From: Nitrososphaerales archaeon TH526
GTDB lineage: Archaea > Thermoproteota > Nitrososphaeria > Nitrososphaerales > Nitrososphaeraceae
Direction: 5' to 3'
DNA length: 6,541 nt
Assembly: GCA_014523665.1 (NCBI GenBank)
Contig: JAATVR010000830.1
Coordinates: 1 to 6,541 of the forward strand
A program made the translations under genes and the position numbers. The notes beneath the pieces are model-generated. The model searched no databases, was not told where the DNA came from, and saw only the letters and a program-made list of their open reading frames with translations. Shown piece after piece: positions 1-4,976 of the stretch; position 1 is the first letter of the stretch, and each line of letters starts with the position of its first letter.

Positions 1-58
1 CAGGTGGAGCTGCACCTTGGTCAACAGGTGGAGCTGCACCTTGGTCAACAGGTGGAGC
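1..58. repeat. 24-bp tandem repeat encoding GAAPPVDQ units
   Basis: A 24-bp unit occupies 1-24 and is repeated exactly at 25-48, with a further partial copy at 49-58. On the minus strand it keeps frame with the CAP protein and encodes an eight-residue unit G-A-A-P-P-V-D-Q. The array reaches the window edge, so the copy number is unknown. Such arrays commonly vary in length by slippage; here that is inference. Confidence 0.9.
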
Positions 59-640
59 CGCTGCACCATACGGCAGCTGCCCCGGATAGTTGCCCGGAGG
101 GTCGTAGCGACACACCAATATGCTGTAAGGAAGACCACCAGCTCCGGGGGGCGCGGTCCCACAACCGATCTCGCGTGTGTTCTGCCAGACCATCTGAGTG
201 TAATGACCGCTCGCCGAGCCGCATGATGATGGTCTATACACCGGGGGGTCGCCGCATGGGCCGCCGTCATAACTAGACTTTTCGGCGGCCCATTTAGACT
301 GTCCCCCGGTTGGTTCGGATACACTCGTGAAAAAGCCTGCAATGTTCTCACCGTAGCATGGACCGGTACAATCTGGCCCTGTGTGCACGGGGTCGTGAAT
401 CCACTTGCCTGTCGTAGCGATTTGCTGGGCCCAAGTCTGGGCACCGTCGGCGAGACTGTTGCTCCACGTGAGCGGCTGAACTCCAACGGCAGAGCGGTTG
501 CTGTTATGCACGTCCAGGATGCTGCTCTCCAAATCCTGATTCGTCTGTGCGTACGATACCTGAAGCACCGACGACGGAACTGTCAGAATTGCCGCTGTGG
601 CCAGAATCGTAATTATTCCTAAAGATACTTTCTTATTCAT
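2..640 (-). CDS. Secreted CAP/SCP-domain (PR-1-like) protein, C-terminus cut by window edge
   Basis: The frame gives 213 residues from ATG at 640 and has no stop before the left edge. Residues 1-31 form a Sec signal peptide: N-K-K charge, hydrophobic core to about 21, and a likely cleavage site SYA|QT. Residues 38-188 are a CAP domain. It has the GENI motif (97-100), GHYTQMVW (145-152) with REIGCG behind it (156-161), and CRYDPPGNYPG (177-187), which are the CAP signatures. His82, Glu98, His146 and Glu157 could line the CAP cavity. Six cysteines (91, 95, 129, 140, 160, 177) suggest disulfides and an extracellular location. After the domain a Pro/Ala/Gly tail begins, with an eight-residue unit repeated up to the edge. 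CAP proteins in bacteria and archaea are secreted and mostly of unknown substrate. The gene is visibly more GC-rich than its surroundings. Family assignment is firm; function is not. Confidence 0.94.
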   Translation of the reverse strand, partial: MNKKVSLGIITILATAAILTVPSSVLQVSYAQTNQDLESSILDVHNSNRSAVGVQPLTWSNSLADGAQTWAQQIATTGKWIHDPVHTGPDCTGPCYGENIAGFFTSVSEPTGGQSKWAAEKSSYDGGPCGDPPVYRPSSCGSASGHYTQMVWQNTREIGCGTAPPGAGGLPYSILVCRYDPPGNYPGQLPYGAAAPPVDQGAAPPVDQGAAPP

Positions 641-1299
641 AATACATCAGTAACTTTTTATAATGACTACTTATTATTAAGTTATCGATTAATATATATA
701 TCGCTCTTTGAGAAGGCAATTCCATTTTCGGGAGGCTAATTAGCTCTTCTTTCATCTGTTACTCGAATACATATCGGACTGATATTGATTCTCTAATTGG
801 CAACAAGGAAGCAAATTTTAACCAGTGCGGAAAATGACGATCCTAACACATTGAGTCATGATGTTGATCCTTCTATCGGGTATCGTTAGTACTTACTACG
901 AATGATATTGCTTCATCAAAATATGCTTATCGAGTGTACCAGTTTTCAGATACTCGACCTTTACGGAAAAATCCTACCAGTATTATTCCTGGCCTTAAGA
1001 CCGATCTTTGTTGTGGCTTAAGGTTCAGCCAATTTGGTCAACACTGGATTCAACAATATAAACGATATCCTCCAGAGTTCTACCTTAAAAATGTAATCTG
1101 GTTACCAATTCCTTATATAGAACGGCACCAGTACAGTGAACTAAGTTCACAACCTTGTTCTGAAACAATCTGCTACCTGGAAATGACGGGTATTCGCTGC
1201 TTCAGGAGGCTAGAATACATCCTTTGGATGGATAGATATCCATTACTTCGATAGTTTCAGATGGTTGTTAATCTTATGGCATTGACTCAATCACACTTG
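641..1299. other. Intergenic stretch without a convincing gene
   Basis: The plus strand has a long open frame ending at 1254 (about 125 codons from the preceding stop, first possible start GTG at 934). Its product is poor in acidic residues and has no recognisable domain. A 41-codon open frame (712-834) and a 15-codon hydrophobic one near 859 are equally unconvincing. The stretch also contains a 7-1-7 inverted repeat, GTGAACTAAGTTCAC, at 1136-1150 and a 10-bp palindrome GCTAATTAGC at 735-744. The left end (641-705) is the upstream region of the CAP gene. I see no RNA gene here. Confidence 0.6.
655..662 (-). promoter_or_regulatory. Candidate box A (TATA) for the CAP gene
   Basis: Read on the minus strand, TTATAAAAAG lies about 19 nt ahead of the ATG at 640. 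That is a little too close for a leaderless transcript from this ATG. Other AT-rich candidates lie further up (671-681 and 690-701), which would give leaders of roughly 10 or 28 nt. No Shine-Dalgarno sequence precedes the ATG. Which box is used cannot be decided from the sequence. Confidence 0.35.
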
Positions 1300-1572
1300 T
1301 TAATATCGAATCTTCCACTGACAAGAGCAAACTTGTCCTAGACCTGTTGTTCCTATCCCCTTTTCAGCCCGTGCTATATCCTCGGCAATGCTGCAGACCT
1401 GGCAGCATCCTGTTGTATTCAAAGATGGATTCTCTAATGCAACAGACCAATCATTTGGGTCGACTAGAATGATTGTTTGCGGCACCCTTCCCTTTGCAGT
1501 GGGATATTTCTTAACAAAGTCTGTTACATGGCGCTTATGATTTGGATTCCTGCAACATTGCTTATTTTTCAA
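1300..1572 (-). CDS. Possible small cysteine-rich protein (90 aa)
   Basis: The frame is open from 1605 and the only usable start is TTG at 1572; there is no ATG. The codon pattern looks coding, with AAG, GAT, ACA and GCA mixed naturally and no biased runs. The product has seven cysteines: CC at 6-7, CC-x2-C at 56-60 and C-x-C at 82-84. His12 and His15 could complete a metal site. No family was recognised. A minus-strand TATA-like stretch around 1612-1622 would start transcription about 19 nt before the TTG. It could be a real small metal-binding protein, or the C-terminal remnant of a longer gene that lost its N-terminus. The in-frame codons upstream of the TTG also read like protein. Confidence 0.38.
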   Translation of the reverse strand: MKNKQCCRNPNHKRHVTDFVKKYPTAKGRVPQTIILVDPNDWSVALENPSLNTTGCCQVCSIAEDIARAEKGIGTTGLGQVCSCQWKIRY

Positions 1573-1638
1573 ATGGCGATCTCGAAATAATGAATGCGGA
1601 CTGGTTCAAAAATACTATAATACTAAAAGGAGAGGGAG

Positions 1639-1707
1639 ATGATGCATTCAGGCTGTCTTTGCAGTTCTGGGATTAGATATTTTTTGAAGAAGATAAATAA
1701 GATTTAA
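1639..1707 (+). CDS. Very short ORF with strong ribosome-binding site (22 aa), doubtful
   Basis: ATG-ATG at 1639 is preceded directly by a purine run containing GGAG (1629-1632, about 6 nt upstream). A TATA-like TACTATAAT sits at 1612-1620, about 24 nt upstream. The product carries C-L-C near its N-terminus and a basic tail (KKINKI). It ends 60 nt before the membrane-protein start at 1768. It could be a leader peptide, a gene stub, or chance. No family was recognised. Confidence 0.22.
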   Translation: MMHSGCLCSSGIRYFLKKINKI

Positions 1708-1767
1708 CACAGGTTATCATTCCACCCATCATACAAAAACTACAGAAGCATCTATGTATTACTCCAT

Positions 1768-2325
1768 TTGGATTCTGACAAAGAACCTGAAAGCAATGAA
1801 AACGGACTCGGAATCATATCTAAACTCAAAGATGGAAGCCTTGACGCTAGTACACTGATTCAGGTCAACGCAACAATAATGATTGGCGTAGTGTTCTTCG
1901 TATCGATTAGTTCAGCCTTGTCCTTGGAAACGGTCGAGGGAGGCTCTTTTGTACTTGTTCTGGTATCTGTGACTATCATTTTTCCGTTTGCTGTATCGGC
2001 AATCCTAATTATAATTCAAAAGAGAGCATCACGTATCGCTTGGGGATTTACCGCATTCGGCTTTGCGCTCCTCTTCTTGGCCCTCTTATACATTTCCCTT
2101 ATAGAATTTGATACAGGTTTTACCCGTCTCGAGCCGACAATCACAGGATTTCAATGCGCGGCAAATCCAAGTGAATATGGTATTAATGAAAGTTACCTGT
2201 GGAAATGTTCCATGTTCACTCCAGGAAGCCTTGCAGAAGCGTGTGCAATTGCACCTTATAATTTTAATATGGAACTATCAGAATGCCACAAGTTTATTCC
2301 TCCCTCAACTGAATCGGGAGGGTAG
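1768..2325 (+). CDS. Small three-helix integral membrane protein, function unknown
   Basis: The start is TTG at 1768. The frame is closed by a TAA at 1705-1707 and has no ATG before codon 38, so TTG is the only start that keeps the charged N-terminal tail. The 185-residue product has an acidic N-tail (1-30) and three hydrophobic helices at about 33-54, 60-83 and 90-113. The loop between helices 2 and 3 (QKRASR) is positive, which places it inside. The 70-residue C-terminal tail is then outside. That tail has four cysteines (130, 147, 159, 173), consistent with two disulfides. No family was recognised. The stop lies 16 nt before the next gene's ATG, so the two are probably one transcript. Existence is fairly sure; the start is less so. 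Confidence 0.72.
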   Translation: MDSDKEPESNENGLGIISKLKDGSLDASTLIQVNATIMIGVVFFVSISSALSLETVEGGSFVLVLVSVTIIFPFAVSAILIIIQKRASRIAWGFTAFGFALLFLALLYISLIEFDTGFTRLEPTITGFQCAANPSEYGINESYLWKCSMFTPGSLAEACAIAPYNFNMELSECHKFIPPSTESGG

Positions 2326-2341
2326 GCTAGGATACCTCAAT

Positions 2342-2971
2342 ATGGCTATCGAACTATTTGGCTTTGTGGTCAAGCCCGAACTCAGTATAGGCGACATAGC
2401 AGCGATTGCCGCTCTAATTGCTTCTGCGCTCATATTTTGGTTCGGATATAGTCGAACCAGAAAATCAGAGCAAATCAAGATTGGCAGGGATCTTATGGAT
2501 AGAATAGTTGCGACGGATCAAAGGCGCAGACAATATTACTTTAGTATAAATCCATTTTCTAAAGATAGGAAGTTGGAACCGGATCAGTTGAAACCTGAAG
2601 GTGAAAAGATTGAAAAGAATCTGGAAATGATTCGTGAAGAACTTTCAGAGATAGACTACTTCGTATATTTGGTGAACCATCAAGAGATTGAAGACAAAAA
2701 AATCATCCGTTACTATGCTCCTCTGGTGTTGGAAATGCTAACTATGGAGATTAGACACCATGTGTCTACTCTAAAGCATCACCAATGGAAAGTAAGCAAA
2801 CACCTTCGGGAGTTACCGCCAAATACTGGACCTGGGACCTTTATTACGTACTCGATTTTCGGACTAAAAGTTGATCTGGAACGGTTTGAAGAGAGGATAG
2901 ATAATATAATTACGACGTGGGAGACGATAAAGACTACGGCTGGTGGTGATGACGATGAGTCTAGAACATAG
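2342..2971 (+). CDS. Single-pass membrane protein with long helical cytoplasmic domain
   Basis: The ATG at 2342 is chosen because it follows the preceding gene's stop by 16 nt and places a hydrophobic helix near the N-terminus. The same frame stays open upstream to 2108, but that part overlaps the previous gene and is its shadow. The product is 209 residues. Residues 16-36 form one transmembrane helix, followed by basic SRTRKSEQ (37-44), so the remainder should be cytoplasmic. Residues 40-110 and 112-150 are charged and helix-prone. Residues 86-120 could form a coiled coil. The tail ends in an acidic GGDDDES. The layout (one N-terminal helix plus helical cytoplasmic bundle) resembles many uncharacterised membrane-anchored proteins; no named domain can be assigned. 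Together with its upstream neighbour it forms a two-gene membrane module. Confidence 0.8.
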   Translation: MAIELFGFVVKPELSIGDIAAIAALIASALIFWFGYSRTRKSEQIKIGRDLMDRIVATDQRRRQYYFSINPFSKDRKLEPDQLKPEGEKIEKNLEMIREELSEIDYFVYLVNHQEIEDKKIIRYYAPLVLEMLTMEIRHHVSTLKHHQWKVSKHLRELPPNTGPGTFITYSIFGLKVDLERFEERIDNIITTWETIKTTAGGDDDESRT

Positions 2972-3028
2972 GTCCTGCAATCAGGGGGCATAGTTGGCCT
3001 GAATGAATGGAACTTTAGATTAGAAGTA

Positions 3029-3038
3029 TTATATAAAA
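3029..3038 (+). promoter_or_regulatory. Box A (TATA) for the 41-aa zinc-knuckle ORF
   Basis: TTATATAAAA is centred about 25.5 bp upstream of the TTG at 3059. That is the spacing expected for an archaeal box A when the first transcribed base is also the first coding base. The same spacing occurs ahead of the hydrolase at 6021. Confidence 0.5.
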
Positions 3039-3058
3039 TACCATCTACAAATAGTTCA

Positions 3059-3184
3059 TTGAGTGAAGAGGTTATATCTCAAGCATGCAGAAACGAAAAG
3101 CATTCTGAATGTTCTGGTGCGGCCGCCGTGGCATCTGGATCCAGTGAATGTCAGTGTCGCTGTCACACACCGGGAACACGATGA
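3059..3184 (+). CDS. Putative zinc-knuckle miniprotein (41 aa)
   Basis: This is a short frame starting with TTG at 3059 and ending with TGA at 3182-3184. Its core is C-x7-C-x12-C-x-C-x-C-H: Cys10, Cys18, Cys31, Cys33, Cys35 and His36, with His15 inside the first spacer. A CxCxCH ending behind an H-x2-C pair looks like the C-terminal metal-binding patch seen in small prokaryotic zinc proteins; that comparison is from memory. The box A centred near 3033 suits a leaderless transcript from this TTG. The frame is open back to the stop of the preceding gene (2969-2971) and is in phase with it. An alternative is therefore that this was once the C-terminus of a longer protein read through that TAG. 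No ATG is available. Confidence 0.5.
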   Translation: MSEEVISQACRNEKHSECSGAAAVASGSSECQCRCHTPGTR

Positions 3185-3287
3185 TTAATTAGATTTGTTG
3201 AAAATGTCATTGTAATTCTGGCATTTGCCTACTCATTAAACCAGTAAAATGGGGACTACAAGATGGTCGTGTTCTTAAAAGCCCATG

Positions 3288-3464
3288 TCAAAGAATATCA
3301 AGACAGTGCCCACCAAGGACTTTGGAGACGTCGTTGCGACTGTCGCCAATTAAGTCGAGGGTCTGCGCGTCGGTAGCGTTGCAAGTCTCGCCCAGGCGTC
3401 GGCACGAAGCAATAATAGCACACACAGAAGCATTGATGGAATACCTGAATGGACAGATTGCTAT
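3288..3464 (-). pseudogene. Probable gene fragment, GC-rich (minus strand)
   Basis: An open frame of 58 codons lies on the minus strand between a stop at 3465-3467 and TGA at 3288-3290. From about 3407 down to 3303 its third positions are mostly G or C, and it reads as ordinary protein, with LGETCNATDAQTLDLIGDSR followed by NDVSKVLGGHC. Other frames here give Ser/Arg- or Trp/Arg-rich shadows. There is no ATG; GTG at 3425 is the only plausible start. The GC-rich core contrasts with AT-rich flanks. It may be the C-terminal stub of an imported gene; two cysteines flank the core (C31 and C57 counted from the open end). No family was recognised. Confidence 0.33.
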
Positions 3465-3565
3465 TCATCAGATTCAATAAGTTAATCACTTCATTAAGGA
3501 CTGCAGTAGAGAAGGGCGAAGGTACTTTGGATAAGGAAGCAACATCGTTTGATGATCCTGTTTGA
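3412..3565 (+). pseudogene. Probable frameshifted gene remnant (helical protein)
   Basis: Two overlapping plus-strand frames make one sensible helical product if a single base shift is repaired around 3470-3480. The first frame (to TAA at 3478-3480) gives EAIIAHTEALMEYLNGQ and then IAIHQ, with an ATG at 3436. The second (ATG 3449, TGA 3563-3565) gives FNKLITSLRTAVEKGEG and then TLDKEATSFDDPV. Either half alone is too short to judge. Its left part overlaps the minus-strand fragment at 3288-3464, so at most one reading is right there. No family was recognised. Confidence 0.3.
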
Positions 3566-3580
3566 TAGTTTCAAACTATC
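3564..3580. repeat. 17-bp palindrome GATAGTTTCAAACTATC
   Basis: This is a perfect 8-1-8 inverted repeat. The one-base centre makes it more like a dimeric-protein binding site than a hairpin. It lies just after the stop of the frameshifted remnant and about 240 bp upstream of the winged-helix gene. No function is assigned. Confidence 0.5.
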
Positions 3581-3673
3581 GCTTATGTTCTGGCATTGAC
3601 TACATTATTTTTTTATGACCTTCGATTACTTCTGTTTGGCTCCTGTGGTCCATTTTCTTTTCGATTCATTGTT

Positions 3674-3728
3674 AGAGGATAGACGACCAAAAGTGCTATT
3701 CTCCAGATCTCTAAATCGCCTATCCTCT
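3674..3728. repeat. Long-loop inverted repeat (9-bp arms)
   Basis: AGAGGATAG at 3674-3682 pairs perfectly with CTATCCTCT at 3720-3728 across 37 bases. It lies in the non-coding stretch (3566-3783) ahead of the winged-helix gene, where I see no ORF. It could be a structured RNA, a small degraded mobile-element end, or chance. Confidence 0.35.
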
Positions 3729-3783
3729 TTGGTTAACTTAGGTGTATGGATAGAGCATTCGATAAAAAGGGTGTGATATATTC

Positions 3784-3792
3784 TATAATAAA
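3784..3792 (+). promoter_or_regulatory. Candidate box A for the winged-helix gene
   Basis: TATAATAAA is centred near 3788. It predicts transcription from about 3814 and a leader of under 10 nt before the ATG at 3822. A second TATA-like stretch lies just upstream (3775-3782). Confidence 0.45.
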
Positions 3793-3821
3793 ATAGTGTG
3801 ACCATTTCTTTTAACTAATGG

Positions 3822-4034
3822 ATGATCATAACTGATATGTCAATGAGTCAGGGACTGAGAAATGTCCTAGATATTCTTGCGGAACTAGCACACAACGACA
3901 CTGAAACAGATGTATTCGAAAGTAATATAATATCACAAAGTGTGCTTCCAAAATCTGAGGTTCAAATCTACTTAAATGAATTAGAGTCTCAGCTGGTAGA
4001 ATACTACGTTACTACAATAAGAGGTAAAACGTGA
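3822..4034 (+). CDS. Small winged-helix-like DNA-binding protein, possibly truncated
   Basis: The product is 70 residues from the ATG at 3822; ATG codons 6 and 8 (3837 and 3843) are alternative starts. The predicted order is helix 11-23 (GLRNVLDILAELA), helix about 30-41 and helix 44-57 (KSEVQIYLNELESQ). The start of a beta strand follows (LVEYYVTT). This is the helix-helix-recognition helix-strand order of winged-helix regulators, and L-x2-L-x5-LV fits the usual end of the recognition helix. The protein stops after RGKT, where a second wing strand would normally follow, so it is either a minimal domain or cut short. A box A sits at a suitable distance. It has no partner gene. Fold assignment is by pattern only. 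Confidence 0.62.
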   Translation: MIITDMSMSQGLRNVLDILAELAHNDTETDVFESNIISQSVLPKSEVQIYLNELESQLVEYYVTTIRGKT

Positions 4035-4094
4035 CCACCTTGATCGAAGGTCAGGGCTCTCAGCACCCAAGGATCAATCGACCGTAACCCTTAG

Positions 4095-4349
4095 GCATTG
4101 GAGTTAAATCCAAAGCCAAAGACGAAAGCACTTGGCCGCTATGTATAAAATCGTTGGCATAAAACCAGAGGAGGACATCAAGAAGGTGAAGCATATGCAT
4201 AACCTATCCAGCGACCACCCAGAGGGGTACAGAAGAGTACTCAGGGGAATACTGTAAATGGTAACAAGACTGATCCGTTTGTGCAGCACACAGACGAGTT
4301 CATACGGGTCTACAAGATCATACGCATGAATCCAAACGCTCAATACTAA
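4095..4349 (+). pseudogene. Gene remnant with two compensating frameshifts (about 85 codons)
   Basis: Three successive readings join into one protein-like product. Frame 3 runs from 4095 to about 4145 (ALELNPKPKTKALGRYV). Frame 1 follows from about 4147 to 4247 (KIVGIKPEEDIKKVKHMHNL, then SSDHPEGYRRVLRG). Frame 3 returns to TAA at 4347-4349 (NTVNGNKTDPFVQHTDEF, then IRVYKIIRMNPNAQY). The second shift sits at a GGGG run (4244-4247). The first is explained by one extra base near 4146, which also removes a TAA. An ATG at 4141 makes the middle piece look like a separate 38-aa ORF. Codons such as GAG, GAC, ATC and AAG in each piece support past coding. No family was recognised. Confidence 0.47.
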
Positions 4350-4515
4350 CTGCTGTAACTCCCCTAGAGTGATCAGCGACTTGTAGAGGATGAATCAAGG
4401 GGGAATGGAATGCCACTAAAGAAGGCGGTGCTATTCACTCATACTAAGAGATCATTCTATCATGAGTTCCGTAGCATAATTCTGTGGTCATAAGTTCACT
4501 GGCTTACATTAAGTA

Positions 4516-4524
4516 TTTATTATA
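4516..4524 (+). promoter_or_regulatory. Box A for the PII-like gene
   Basis: TTTATTATA lies about 40 bp before the ATG at 4560, giving a leader of about 14 nt. A weak GGAG at 4545-4548, 11 nt before the ATG, would sit at the very 5' end of that leader. Confidence 0.5.
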
Positions 4525-4559
4525 TCATGATACCCGTTTAAGCTGGAGTCGAAAATGCC

Positions 4560-4901
4560 ATGAAGGAAATACAAATATTTGTTCCAGATCACGCGCTGAA
4601 TGATGTAAATGACATTCTTAAGGAGTCACAAGTTGGAGGAATGAGTCATTACAGGATCCACGGCAGAGGAAGTTCAATATCGGAAGAAGTCGGTCTGCAG
4701 ACCGGTACAATGAGGTATACACCTGAATACAATCCGAGAACAAAGATCGAAGTTGTCGTTAGAGATGACCAAGTTGATAGCCTGCTTCACAAGATTGTAG
4801 ACAAACTACGTACTAGTGATATTATTGGAAAGATATTTGTGGTAGATGTTCCTATTGCAGTGGATATAAGATCAAACAAGACAGGAGAATCAGCACTTTA
4901 A
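4560..4901 (+). CDS. PII-family (GlnB/GlnK-like) signalling protein with altered nucleotide loop
   Basis: The 113-residue product is the usual PII length and has the PII order. Strand 1 is KEIQIFV and helix 1 is about 10-24. GGMSHYRIHGRG (26-37) precedes the T-loop, KIEVVVRD (62-69) follows it, and helix 2 (71-83) comes next. The B-loop is 85-91, strand KIFVVDV follows, and the C-loop ends in TGESAL. PII trimers sense ATP/ADP and 2-oxoglutarate and regulate nitrogen transport and metabolism. Here the B-loop reads TSDIIGK in place of the usual T-G-x-x-G-D-G-K, one residue short and without Gly-Asp-Gly. The first arginine of the usual R-x-R is Asp102. The Lys of the F-L-P-K segment is Arg60, and the T-loop seems about two residues longer. 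Nucleotide binding is probably changed. No amt gene is adjacent. Confidence 0.95.
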   Translation: MKEIQIFVPDHALNDVNDILKESQVGGMSHYRIHGRGSSISEEVGLQTGTMRYTPEYNPRTKIEVVVRDDQVDSLLHKIVDKLRTSDIIGKIFVVDVPIAVDIRSNKTGESAL

Positions 4902-4908
4902 GGTGCTG
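4891..4908 (+). terminator. Hairpin overlapping the PII stop codon
   Basis: CAGCAC (4891-4896) pairs with GTGCTG (4903-4908) around a six-base loop that contains the TAA stop. A T-rich TTTCTTT follows about 12 nt later (4920-4926). This could help end transcription, but archaeal termination relies mainly on T runs, so the call is weak. Confidence 0.3.
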
Positions 4909-4976
4909 CGGCAGTTCGAGTTTCTTTGCACCCCGATATAACTTGGATATGTTAAGTGATTCCGCCAGTTACATTA

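Noticed and set aside
4..276. Plus-strand ORFs inside the first 640 bases
   Set aside because: They are shadows of the minus-strand CAP gene, whose frame carries clear domain motifs; their low-complexity start comes from the 24-bp repeats.
934..1254. 106-codon plus-strand ORF starting at GTG
   Set aside because: No promoter or ribosome-binding site, poor acidic content, no domain, and no support from neighbouring frames; recorded only as part of the intergenic entry.
2108..2341. In-frame upstream extension of the 209-aa membrane protein
   Set aside because: It lies within the preceding membrane gene in another frame, and its sequence is a shadow of that gene's cysteine-rich tail.
3119..3142. 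NotI- and BamHI-like sites (GCGGCCGC, GGATCC) suggesting vector sequence
   Set aside because: They fall inside a continuous cysteine-motif reading frame and there is no other vector-like sequence.
3300..3415. GC-rich block as a possible structured RNA or tRNA
   Set aside because: No tRNA arms, no T-loop consensus on either strand, and a coding frame explains the composition better.
3202..3480. 93-codon open plus-strand frame through the GC-rich segment
   Set aside because: Between 3310 and 3415 its codons are dominated by TCG, AGG and CGG, unlike the other genes; only its last part was kept as a possible remnant.
3298..3489. 63-codon minus-strand ORF with ATG
   Set aside because: Its Arg/Trp-rich end is a shadow of the better coding-like frame on the same strand (3288-3464).
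4104..4343. 79-codon minus-strand ORF
   Set aside because: It is antisense to the frameshifted remnant at 4095-4349, which has better codon choice.
4410..4493. 27-codon ORF (ATG 4410) with a purine run upstream
   Set aside because: Too short, no box A, no recognisable feature; the purine run is part of a general G-rich patch.
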